64,000 bases of DNA, taken from NCBI RefSeq assembly GCF_036634175.1, contig NZ_JAZIFX010000001.1:6758001-6822000 (forward strand), read 5' to 3'. The DNA comes from Streptomyces sp. P9-A2 (GTDB lineage: Bacteria; Actinomycetota; Actinomycetes; Streptomycetales; Streptomycetaceae). A model generated the notes under the pieces. The model saw only the letters and a program-made list of their open reading frames with translations. It was not told the origin of the DNA and did not search any database. Positions within the stretch are counted from its first letter, which is position 1, and each line of letters begins with the position of its first letter. Both the position numbers and the translations under genes were made by a program. Shown piece by piece: positions 8,788-16,508 of this stretch.

Positions 8788-8919
8788 GGGGAACAAGATC
8801 CCCACGTTTCGCGGTCATCCACCTCCGGTGGCGTTGCCGTTCTCACTCCGGCCCGCCCCGGTCCGTGGTTCTGCGAGGCTTGATCTCCCGTACGGGGTGG
8901 CGAAGAGGAGCAGGGAACC

Positions 8920-9927
8920 ATGCGTGAAGTGAGCCGGGCCGATGTGGTGCTCTCCGGATACGGTCCGGTCGGCCGGGCCTTCGTCGAGTACCTGGCGCGG
9001 CAGGGGGACGAGCTTGCCCGTCGGCACGGCGTACGGGTGAACGTGGGTGCCGTCCGGGCGAGTTCCGCGCAGTGCCGGCTCCGCGAGGGCGAGCCCGTGC
9101 CGCCCCGCTCGGCGTGGAGTCCGCCGACTTCACTGGAGGAGACGCTCGACCGGACCGCTGCCCGCGTCTTCGTCCAGGCGATCCCGTCCTCGCCCGAACT
9201 CCGTTCGCACGCCGCGCAGGAGGCCCTCGTCGCCCTGCGCAGAGGGGTCCATGTGGTCACGGCCACCAAGAGCCACCTGCTCAGCCACTGGCGGGACCTC
9301 GACGAAGCGGCCCGCACCACCGGCAGCATGATCAGGATCTCCGGGGCGACGGGAGCCGCTCTGCCGGCGGGGGACCTGGCCAGGACCTCGTTGCGCGGGT
9401 TGGGCTGCACGACGATCCGGGCCTGCCCGAACGGCACCGCCACCTTCGTCCTCGACCGCCTCGCCGAGGGCGACTCGCTGGGTGAGGCGATCCGGGAGGC
9501 TCAGCGCCGGGGCACCGCGGAGGCGGATCCGTCGTCCGACCTGTCCGGTGCGGACGCCGCCACGAAGGTGCGGCTGCTGGCGGCTCTGGCCTGGGGATGG
9601 GACCCGGCGTCCGTACGGGTGCGGGCGGAGCCGGTGGACGAGGGGACTTCCCGGGCGGCGCTGGACGCCGTCTCCCGAGCGCGCCGCCTGCGGGCCGTGG
9701 CAAGCGCGTCCGTGGACGAGCCCCGCCTTGTCCGCGTCCGGCTGGAGGAGACGGAGCCCGGCGACCCCCTGCACGCGCTCGTCGGGCCGGAGAAGGCCGT
9801 GGTGTTCGGCTGCCCCGACGCCGGCGACGTGATCGTCAGCGGGGGGCGCTCGAGTCCGCTGGGCGCCGCGCTCGCCCTGGTGAAGGACACCATCGAGGTC
9901 ACGGCTCCCCGCACCGGGTTCCTCTGA
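8920..9927 (+). CDS. homoserine dehydrogenase-like oxidoreductase
   Basis: 335 residues. N-terminal Rossmann segment ADVVLSGYGPVGRAFVEYL with a G-x-G-x-x-G dinucleotide site; middle catalytic part with ATKSHLL, ISGATGAALPAG and the homoserine-dehydrogenase signature region AEADPSSDLSGADAATK that holds the catalytic Asp/Lys. No ACT domain. Start has GAGGAG and AGGGA upstream. It is not beside other threonine/methionine genes, so it may be a paralogue that acts on another beta-hydroxy or semialdehyde substrate rather than the housekeeping enzyme. Confidence 0.82.
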   Translation: MREVSRADVVLSGYGPVGRAFVEYLARQGDELARRHGVRVNVGAVRASSAQCRLREGEPVPPRSAWSPPTSLEETLDRTAARVFVQAIPSSPELRSHAAQEALVALRRGVHVVTATKSHLLSHWRDLDEAARTTGSMIRISGATGAALPAGDLARTSLRGLGCTTIRACPNGTATFVLDRLAEGDSLGEAIREAQRRGTAEADPSSDLSGADAATKVRLLAALAWGWDPASVRVRAEPVDEGTSRAALDAVSRARRLRAVASASVDEPRLVRVRLEETEPGDPLHALVGPEKAVVFGCPDAGDVIVSGGRSSPLGAALALVKDTIEVTAPRTGFL

Positions 9928-9931
9928 GCGC

Positions 9932-11071
9932 TCAGCCCTTGACGACCCTGCTCTCGACACCGGGAAGCCCCTTGTCCCACCAGTGCCCGTAGCGCCGGTA
10001 GACGGCGGGATCACGGTCGGCGAGCAGTGCGGACAACTTCTCCGCCTCCTCGGTCAGACCGCGCCACTCGGCCTTGGTGAGCGTGCGGAAGGCGGTCAGT
10101 TCCAGCCCGCCGTCAGCCGCGCGCCACACTCCGGCGACCTGCCCGTCGACGAGCAGGCAGGGCAGCATGTCGCCGTTCCGCCGTACGACCGACGGCCGGT
10201 ATTCCTGAGGCAGGACCCGGCCGGGGACGGCGTGGGCCAGCAGCGTGCTGTCCCACATCGGCAACAGCCTCGGCGGCGCCGGCGTGTCCTCGGCGGGCAC
10301 CGTGGAGTCCACCAGGTCGAACAGAGCGGCGCGGCCCGGACCCGCCACCCGCACCACCTGGTCGCCGAGTTCCCGCAGTGCCTGGGTGATCACCGGGCGC
10401 CCCAGCAAGGTGAACCGGGCGAAGTCCTGGGCCGACGCGGGCCCGAACGCCCGTAGATGGGCGAGCAACAGCCGCCGCACCCCGGCTGCCGAGTCCTGAG
10501 GCGCGGACCCGGGGGCCATGGGGGCCGCGAGGTAGGCGTTCCGCTGGGTGAACGACCACGGGCCGCCGGCCGGAGCGTGATGGATCGGCGCGTAGGTCCG
10601 CAGCGCCCACCACACGCGGTGCGCGTGCTCGCCGAACCGCCCCGTGACCTTCTCCTCCACCTCGGCGCCGGTGCGGGGCCGCGACAGGAACCCGGCGAGC
10701 TCCGGCAGCAGCGCGTCGGCGTCGACGGGGGTCAGTCCTGTCGAGGTGAAGCGGCGGTCGTGCAGCCGCGACGCCCGCAGGGTGCCCAGCATGGCGGCGT
10801 GGTAGGGCGCGTAGTCCTCGGCATGGACGGCGTGCAGCGTGATCCGCATGAGGGTCGCCTTGACTATTCGGCGGTCCGTGAACGCCGCGTCGAGATCCTC
10901 GGGTGCGAAGTCCCGCACGCGGTTCCACAGCGCCAGGTACGGCGACGCCGGCGTCTGCGCCTGCAGAGCGCCGACCCGGCGGACCGCATCCGCCACATCG
11001 AGGCGCCGGCGTTCGAGCAGGAGCTGACGGTCCAGAGTGGCCAGGGCGAGCTGTCGCACGGTGAGAGTCAC
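9932..11071 (-). CDS. winged-helix DNA-binding domain-containing protein (AlkZ/HTH_42-like)
   Basis: 379 residues beginning with GTG. Matches the HTH_42/AlkZ superfamily by VGALQAQTPASPYLALWNR, the [Q]-x-Q motif used by AlkZ-type glycosylases, repeated winged-helix segments and the C-terminal strand LLPMWDSTLLAH. AlkZ and YcaQ unhook interstrand DNA crosslinks; most Streptomyces paralogues are untested, so DNA repair is an inference. It converges on the homoserine-dehydrogenase-like gene with only four bases between stops. Confidence 0.8.
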   Translation of the reverse strand: MTLTVRQLALATLDRQLLLERRRLDVADAVRRVGALQAQTPASPYLALWNRVRDFAPEDLDAAFTDRRIVKATLMRITLHAVHAEDYAPYHAAMLGTLRASRLHDRRFTSTGLTPVDADALLPELAGFLSRPRTGAEVEEKVTGRFGEHAHRVWWALRTYAPIHHAPAGGPWSFTQRNAYLAAPMAPGSAPQDSAAGVRRLLLAHLRAFGPASAQDFARFTLLGRPVITQALRELGDQVVRVAGPGRAALFDLVDSTVPAEDTPAPPRLLPMWDSTLLAHAVPGRVLPQEYRPSVVRRNGDMLPCLLVDGQVAGVWRAADGGLELTAFRTLTKAEWRGLTEEAEKLSALLADRDPAVYRRYGHWWDKGLPGVESRVVKG

Positions 11072-11350
11072 GCCCGGATTATGCCGCCCCTGGTTGTTCG
11101 GGAGACGTCCGTCCTACGCCGGAACGCCAAGCGGCCCGAGCTGCACGGTCACCTTTTCGGATCACCATGAGCGCCGACGTCCCAGAGGGGACACGCCCGA
11201 GTATGACGATGGCCCAGGAAAGAGTCTCACCGGACACGTCACGTACATGCGGCGCGAGTGCTACTACGACACCTTCACCGAACGTGAAGAGACCCGTGCT
11301 ACCGGTGTCTTCGGGATCGTCGACCGGCAGGACCTGACCACCGAGGCACA
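11072..11350. other. non-coding gap upstream of the winged-helix gene
   Basis: No convincing gene on either strand; short frames here lack ribosome sites and family resemblance. It should contain the promoter of the leftward winged-helix gene. The chitinase terminator lies at its right edge. Confidence 0.5.
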
Positions 11351-11387
11351 CACGGGCGGGAGGGGGCCCGGCCCCCTCCCGCCCGTG
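11351..11387 (-). terminator. strong hairpin terminator of the chitinase gene
   Basis: Perfect 18-bp arms CACGGGCGGGAGGGGGCC and GGCCCCCTCCCGCCCGTG, one unpaired base at the centre, 42 bases past the chitinase stop. Confidence 0.85.
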
Positions 11388-11428
11388 ATCGGAGCGCTTT
11401 CGCTCGGCGCCCGGCGGACCGGGCGGAC

Positions 11429-12160
11429 TCAGCAGCTGAGGTTGCCGCCGGGTTCGACGCCGAGGAGCTGGGTGAAGTGCTGGTAGGTGTCGATCCGGCT
11501 CTGTACCTGTGCCGGGTTGCCGCCGTTGCACTCCAGGCTGCCGTTGATGGAACGGATGGTCTCACCGAACCCGGCGCCGTTGGCCATGGCGTCGTGCGGT
11601 GTCATCGTGCCGGGCCCGCTCTGTGTGTTCCAGTAGCACAGGCCCGTCTTCCAGGCGACGGCCGCGTCGTTCTGTACGAGGTCGGGGTTGTTGAGCAGGT
11701 CGATGCCGAGGTCGTCGCCGGCGGCCTTGTAGTTGAAGTTCCAGCTGAGCTGGACCGGGCCGCGTCCGTAGTACTTGTCGTTGCCGGCCGGGCAGCCGTA
11801 CGGCTGGGTGGTGTCGCAGTAGTGCGGGTAGTTGGCGGTGTTCTGTTCGACGACGTGGACGAGTCCGCCGGTCTCGTGGCTGACGTTGGCGAGGAAGGCG
11901 GCGGCCTCCTGCTTCTTCACGGTGTCGCTGCCGGTGTTGGTGAAACCGGGGTAGGCGCTGAGCGCGGCGGTGAGGCCGCCGTAGGTGTAGAACGAATTCC
12001 CGTTCGGGAACATGTCGTTGAACTGCGCCTGGCTCACCACGAATTCGGCAGCGGTGGTCTTCGCGTCGGTCTTGTCCGCGAGGGCTGTCGGGGCGAGCGT
12101 GAGGGTGGAGAGGACGGCGGCCGCGCCGGCGGCCATCAGTACGAGTTTGCGGGGGCGCAC
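11429..12160 (-). CDS. secreted GH19 chitinase
   Basis: 243 residues from a GTG start with AGGAGA upstream. Signal peptide: MRPRKLV, hydrophobic core, cleavage near ALA-DKTD. The rest is a GH19 catalytic domain: VSQAQFNDMFP, FLANVSHETGG with the catalytic acid Glu, YYGRGPVQLSWNFNY and the second part with the C-terminal Cys. It hydrolyses beta-1,4 chitin by inversion. There is no chitin-binding domain, as in the compact Streptomyces enzymes of this family. Its upstream neighbour is the stump of a chitin-type LPMO, so a chitin-degradation pair once stood here. Confidence 0.95.
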   Translation of the reverse strand: MRPRKLVLMAAGAAAVLSTLTLAPTALADKTDAKTTAAEFVVSQAQFNDMFPNGNSFYTYGGLTAALSAYPGFTNTGSDTVKKQEAAAFLANVSHETGGLVHVVEQNTANYPHYCDTTQPYGCPAGNDKYYGRGPVQLSWNFNYKAAGDDLGIDLLNNPDLVQNDAAVAWKTGLCYWNTQSGPGTMTPHDAMANGAGFGETIRSINGSLECNGGNPAQVQSRIDTYQHFTQLLGVEPGGNLSC

Positions 12161-12307
12161 GATGTCGGTTCTCCTGCTGGGTGTGTGTGGGGGGAGGCAC
12201 GCGGGAGGGCGGGAGGGGGCCCGCCGTGGGTGGGTACCTCATCCGCGTGGTGTGTCGCGGTCCCGGGAACGGGCAGACCGCTCCCGGGACTCGCTCCGGT
12301 CGGACGG

Positions 12308-12514
12308 TCAGCCGGCGACGTTGACGTCGATGCAGGCGTAGAACGCGTTGGTGGTGTCGGCCACGTTCCAGACGGCGAGCACCTTCTGCTGCCCGGTGAG
12401 GCCGCCGAAGTCGACCTGGTGGTTCACCACTGCGCCGGGCTGGGCACCGCCGTCGTCGAACCGTGCGATCTGCTGACCGCCGGCGTAGTACTCCCAGGTG
12501 GTCGTCGCGTGCCG
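12308..12514 (-). pseudogene. 3' fragment of an AA10 lytic polysaccharide monooxygenase (chitin type)
   Basis: Only the last ~68 codons remain. They match the end of CBP21-like AA10 enzymes: RHATTTWEYY (the second copper His is in ARHAT), FDDGGAQPG, HQVDFGGLTGQQKVLAVWN and the final VADTTNAFYACIDVNV with the axial Phe region. Homology stops at about 12514 and is followed by hairpin-rich sequence and a TnpB gene. The signal peptide, the N-terminal copper His and most of the fold are gone, so it cannot be active. Confidence 0.85.
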
Positions 12515-12775
12515 CCCAGCTCCTCCACCTTTCTTGTCGGGCAGGGTGCCCGGTCTTTCAGGGCCGGGGTGCATGCCCGGTCCCGCGGAGCGGGGCAGGA
12601 GGAGTCGCATCGCCTTCGGGGCGATGCGGCGTCCCGGAAGAGGACGGTGGCGGGCTTGGTCATGGCAGGGGTGTGATGGTGCGTGGCGGGGAGTGGCGGC
12701 GGGGTCGGTCGCTCGTTCGGGTGAGCAGGGCCGGATACGAAGAGGGCAGCGGGTGGCGGGGCTAGGTTGGGCGGC
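12515..12775. other. hairpin-rich non-coding stretch, probable end of an IS200/IS605-type element
   Basis: Between the LPMO breakpoint and TnpB. It contains a perfect 9-bp stem CGCATCGCC / GGCGATGCG at 12606-12628 and a CCCGG...CCGGG stem with a CTTTCAG-like loop near 12550, the type of subterminal hairpin found at ends of IS605-family elements. The exact element end cannot be fixed from one copy. Confidence 0.5.
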
Positions 12776-13729
12776 ATGTCACGTTTCCGGATGTACCCGA
12801 CGGGTGAGCAGGCGGGCGTCATGCTCGGGCACTGCGCGCACGCCCGGTGCGTGTGGAATCTGGCCGTCGAGCAGCACGCGCACTGGCAGCCGGGGCGCAG
12901 GTCCGCTCCCGGGTTCGCGGAGCAGTGCCGTCAGCTCACCGAGGCGCGCCGGGACAACGACTGGCTGCGTGCCGGGAACGCGGACGTGCAGCAGCAGGCC
13001 CTGAAGGACTTCGCCAGGGCCAAAGCCGCCCGGTTCGCTTCCGGGTTCGGCGAGCCGACCTGGCGCAGGAAACACATGCACGAGGGCTTCCGCGTGATCG
13101 GCACCGACCGCGTGCCGGAGTCCCATCCGGACGGTTCGCCGAAGCTGAACGCCAGGGGCAGGCAGGTCATGGGCCGCTCGGTGGTGGTGCGGAGGCTGAA
13201 CCGGCGCTGGGCGCGGGTGAAGGTGCCCGGCTGCGGCTGGGTCCGCTTCCGCCTCACCCGCACCGAGCTACCCGCCGCGAAGACCTTCCGAGTCACCTTC
13301 CGCAACAACCGGTGGCACATCGCCTTCGCCGTCGTTCCCGAACCGGTCGACGGGCCCGGCACGGGGGAGGTCATCGGCATCGACCGGGGCGTGACGATCA
13401 CCGCCGCCCTCTCCGACGGGCGGAAACTGAACTGCCCACAGCTCACCGCCCGCGAGCGCGCGCAGATCCGCAAGCACCAGCGCCGCGCGGCCCGCGCCCC
13501 CAGGGGCAGCGAGGCCAAGGCCGCCGAGCACGCGAAGGTGGCCAGGCTCAGGGCCCGGGAGGCGGACCGGCGCAAGGACTGGTGCGAGAAAACCTCCACC
13601 ATGCTCGCCCGCACCTACCGCCTGATCCGGTTCGAGAAACTGAACATCACGACCATGACCCGCTCGGCGAAGGGAACCCTCGCACAGCCCGGCACGCTGC
13701 GGCACCGCGAACCCGCGGGCCGCGAGTAG
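12776..13729 (+). pseudogene. TnpB (OrfB) of IS200/IS605-type element, 3'-truncated
   Basis: 317 codons versus about 390-400 in intact relatives. TnpB is an RNA-guided nuclease, the ancestor of Cas12. The N-terminal part (SRFRMYPTGEQ, CVWNLAVEQ) and RuvC I Asp (VIGIDRGV, D203) and RuvC II Glu (RFEKLNI, E287) are present. Homology ends at TRSAKGTLAQPGT, and the last ten residues are read from a different transposase remnant lying on the other strand. The zinc ribbon and RuvC III Asp are missing, and so is the right end that would encode the guide RNA, so cleavage is not expected. Confidence 0.88.
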
Positions 13730-14038
13730 CGGCCTCACCTCTGCCACCGCCCGGCCGATCGTCGACTTGCCCACCTGGTAGATGACGCCCAGTGCCTCAT
13801 AGGTGAGCCCGGTCCACAGGTGCACCAGTGTGGCCAGCAGCCGGTCGGTGAACCCCAGCTCGTACTTCGGCCCGGCCCCTGCCTCACGTCGGCGCGAGCC
13901 CTGACGCCGGTCATGACGTTCGGACTCGCAGCGGGCCTCCTAGCGCGCAGCGAGCTCCGTAACCAGCTCGCCCAAGAGCCACTCCGGGACACCGCAGAAC
14001 GCGGGATGCGCCATCACCGCATGGATCTGATGAGTCAT
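13697..14038 (-). pseudogene. 5' part of an IS5-type (DDE_Tnp_4) transposase, with an in-frame stop
   Basis: Reading leftward from ATG at 14038: MTHQIHAVMAHPAF, the usual start of this Streptomyces transposase group, continues to LVTELAAR, hits TAG at 13940-13942 where relatives have Trp, and then goes on in the same frame as EARCESERHDRR, PKYELGFTDRLLATL and the HTH YEALGVIYQVGKSTIGRA, ending at ARGFAVP near 13697. The catalytic DDE half is absent. Doubly dead: nonsense mutation and 3' loss. Its lost end fused to the truncated TnpB. Confidence 0.82.
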
Positions 14039-14160
14039 CACAATCCGGATAACTCGCATGACCACCCCGATGTCCCCGACCGTGACGAAGATCATCAATC
14101 GCGGAAGAGTCCGCAAATCCAGGTGTCCCTCGCCAGGCCGCCCCGGTAGCGTGCGCCGGC

Positions 14161-14676
14161 ATGACATCGGAACTGGAACGCCCCCCGCTCCAAGCGGACG
14201 AACGCACCGCGCTCATCGGCTGGCTGAACCTGCAGCGGCAGATCCTGCGCTGGAAATGTGAGGGACTGAGCGACGAGGACGCGCACCGCTCGGTCATCCC
14301 GACCTCACCGGCCATGACGATGGCCGGCCTCATCTCCCATATGCGCTGGACCGAGCACACGTGGCTGGAGGTGGTGTTCCTCGGCGGCGACAAGAAGCAG
14401 AACCCGGCGTTCGACGAGTCGAGCGAGGACGCCGACTGGCACACCGACGGCCGCCCCCTCACTGAGCTCCTCGCGGAATACGAGGCTCAGTGCGCCCGCA
14501 GCAATGAGATCGTCGCCGCGGCCTCCCTGGACGACGTCGGCCGGCACCCCGACTTCCGCTCCGGCAGCGCCAACCTCCGCTGGATGCTGATCCACCTCGT
14601 CGAGGAGACGGGGCGGCACGCGGGGCACGCGGACATCGTCCGGGAGTTGCTCGACGGCGCGAAGGGCTATTACTAG
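14161..14676 (+). CDS. DinB/DUF664 family protein
   Basis: 171 residues, full length. Four-helix-bundle DinB fold with the metal-binding His pattern: SHMRWTEHTW in helix 2 and HLVEETGRHAGHAD near the end. In actinobacteria this group is often mycothiol-dependent transferase-like; which thiol or substrate is used here cannot be read. A TAGCGT hexamer sits close to the start, so the transcript may have a very short leader. It is the only non-IS gene between the IS remnants and the IS701 copy. Confidence 0.88.
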   Translation: MTSELERPPLQADERTALIGWLNLQRQILRWKCEGLSDEDAHRSVIPTSPAMTMAGLISHMRWTEHTWLEVVFLGGDKKQNPAFDESSEDADWHTDGRPLTELLAEYEAQCARSNEIVAAASLDDVGRHPDFRSGSANLRWMLIHLVEETGRHAGHADIVRELLDGAKGYY

Positions 14677-14891
14677 CGCGGCTCCCGCGTAGCGGGCCCC
14701 TTGTCTCAGGAGCCAGGCCAACACGCCTCACGACCAATCGCGGGAGAGCCCGTTAGTACTCCAGTCGTAGATCGTGATCTTGTGGAGCAGGCGGCTTGGT
14801 GCCTCCGGCGCCGACAAGCACGGATATCAGTGGAGGAGCAGTTGCCGAGCAGGCATGGTTGCCGGACGGTGATCGACGCTGAGGAGGGGCC

Positions 14892-15083
14892 ATGGCTCGC
14901 TGGAAGAAGGAAGCCGCCGAACAGCAGCAGTACCGCCATATGTCGGATAATGAGCTGCGCGACGCACTGCGGAGCTCCCGGGCTGGGGAGGCTCGTGCTG
15001 CTGCCAATAAGGGTCGGCGCTCCTGGAAGATTATGCGGCAGGCGATCGAGGAGGAGCTGCAGCACCGAGGTCTTCTTGACTAG
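14892..15083 (+). CDS. small charged protein inside the IS701 element
   Basis: 63 residues with a strong ribosome site GAGGAGG six bases before ATG. Rich in Arg, Lys, Glu and Gln; predicted mostly helical (MSDNELRDALRSS; IMRQAIEEELQHRG), and net basic in the middle. No known family recognised. It lies within the IS ends, 78 bases ahead of the transposase, so it is element-borne: a possible regulator or DNA-binding helper. Its good ribosome site contrasts with the weak one of the transposase. Confidence 0.65.
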   Translation: MARWKKEAAEQQQYRHMSDNELRDALRSSRAGEARAAANKGRRSWKIMRQAIEEELQHRGLLD

Positions 15084-15161
15084 CGATCCAGCGGGTAGAT
15101 AGCCAACTTGCTGGTGGGGACCGTTACGGAGGCGGGTGCGGCCACCGTTGATCATCGGCGT

Positions 15162-16478
15162 GTGAAGACAAACGATCATGTGGTGGCCGCGGGTCACAGT
15201 GTAGACCCTGCCTGCTGGCAGGAGGCGTTCGAGGTCCTGATGGGCCGGGTAGCGGGCCGGTTCGCGCGGGTCGAACCCCGGCGCCGGGTGAGGTACTTGG
15301 TGCGGGGGCTGCTGTCGGACCTGCCGCGCAAGAACTGCTGGACGATCGCCGAGTGGGCCGGGGAGGCCACCCCGGACGGCATGCAGCACCTGCTCGGCCG
15401 GGCCAGGTGGGATGCCGATGCGGTGCGCGACGACGTGCGCGAGTACGTAACGGAGCACCTGCGCGACGAGGACGCGGTGCTGGTGGTCGACAAGACCGGC
15501 GATCTGAAGAAGGGCACGCACACCGTCGCCGTTCAGCGCCAGTACACCGGCACCGCCGGGAGGATCGAGAACGCCCAGGTCGCCGTCTACCTGGTCTACG
15601 CGGGCCGCCGCGGACACGCGGCAGCGGACCGTGAGCTCTACATTCCGCGCTCGTGGACGTGCGACCCGGACCGCTGCCGGGCGGCGGGCCTGGACGAAGA
15701 CACCGTCTTCGCGACCAAGCCGGAGCTGGCCGCCCGCATGATCGGCCGGTTCCTCGACGCCGGGCACCACGTGGACTGGGCCGCGGGCGACGAGGTCTAC
15801 GGCGGCAACCCGAAGCTGCGGTCCGCGCTGGAAGAGCGCCAGGTCGGCTACGTGCTCGCCGTTGCCTGCTCGGCCGAAGTCACCACCCGTGCGGGGAAGT
15901 TCCGCGCGGATGTTCTGGCCGCGAAGGTGCCCAAGCGGGCCTGGCAGAAGCTGTCGGCCGGGGTCGGCGCCAAGGGGCACCGCTTCTACGACTGGGCCGT
16001 CGTCGACCTGGCCGAACCCCGGCCCGGCAGTCGCCGGCTGCTGATCCGCCGCAACCGCACCACCGATGAACTGGCCTACTACCGCTGCTTCTCGTCGACC
16101 CCGGCGCCCCTGGCCACGCTGGTCCGCGTCGCCGGATCAAGGTGGCGGGTGGAGGAGACCTTCCAGTCCGGCAAGGGCCTGGCCGGACTGGACGAGCACC
16201 AGGTCCGCCGCTACCGCTCCTGGGTCCGCTGGGTCACCCTGGCCATGCTCGCTCACGCCTTCCTCGCCGTCGTCCGTGCCGACGAACACGCCCGTCATCC
16301 CGCCCCGGACGGGCTGATCCCGCTCGCCTGCAACGAGATCCAGCGCCTGTTCATCACTCTCGTCGTCCGGTCCGTCCACGATGCGGCCCACCGGCTCCGC
16401 TGGTCCGCCTGGCGTCGCCGTCACCAGGCCCGAGCCCGGGCCAGCCATTACCGCCGACAGGCCGCGAATCGGACATGA
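15162..16478 (+). CDS. IS701 family transposase
   Basis: About 438 residues from a GTG (VKTNDH); the frame opens at a TTG at 15108. DDE-type nuclease with D in LVVDKTGDLKKG, D in AAGDEVYGG and E in RVEETFQSGKG, the order and spacing of IS701 enzymes, plus the conserved WRVEE and C-terminal helix rich in Arg. The stop codon touches the right terminal repeat. No good ribosome site is seen ahead of either start, in keeping with low transposase output. Confidence 0.92.
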   Translation: MKTNDHVVAAGHSVDPACWQEAFEVLMGRVAGRFARVEPRRRVRYLVRGLLSDLPRKNCWTIAEWAGEATPDGMQHLLGRARWDADAVRDDVREYVTEHLRDEDAVLVVDKTGDLKKGTHTVAVQRQYTGTAGRIENAQVAVYLVYAGRRGHAAADRELYIPRSWTCDPDRCRAAGLDEDTVFATKPELAARMIGRFLDAGHHVDWAAGDEVYGGNPKLRSALEERQVGYVLAVACSAEVTTRAGKFRADVLAAKVPKRAWQKLSAGVGAKGHRFYDWAVVDLAEPRPGSRRLLIRRNRTTDELAYYRCFSSTPAPLATLVRVAGSRWRVEETFQSGKGLAGLDEHQVRRYRSWVRWVTLAMLAHAFLAVVRADEHARHPAPDGLIPLACNEIQRLFITLVVRSVHDAAHRLRWSAWRRRHQARARASHYRRQAANRT

Positions 16479-16508
16479 AGATCACGATCTACGGCTGGAG
16501 TATTAGCT

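Larger units (their letters stand above)
14757..16502. mobile_element. intact IS701-family insertion sequence, 1746 bp
   Basis: Terminal inverted repeats of 25 bp (14757-14781 and 16478-16502) start TACTCCAG and end GATCGTGATCTT, with 24 of 25 matching. Direct 4-bp duplications TTAG flank it (14753-14756 and 16503-16506) and fit the YTAR target rule of the family. It carries a transposase and a small upstream gene. Complete ends, intact transposase and matching duplications indicate a recent insertion. Confidence 0.92.

Noticed and set aside
12515..12775. Guide (omega) RNA for TnpB
   Set aside because: Such RNA comes from the right end downstream of tnpB, which is deleted here; hairpins before the gene are more likely an element end.
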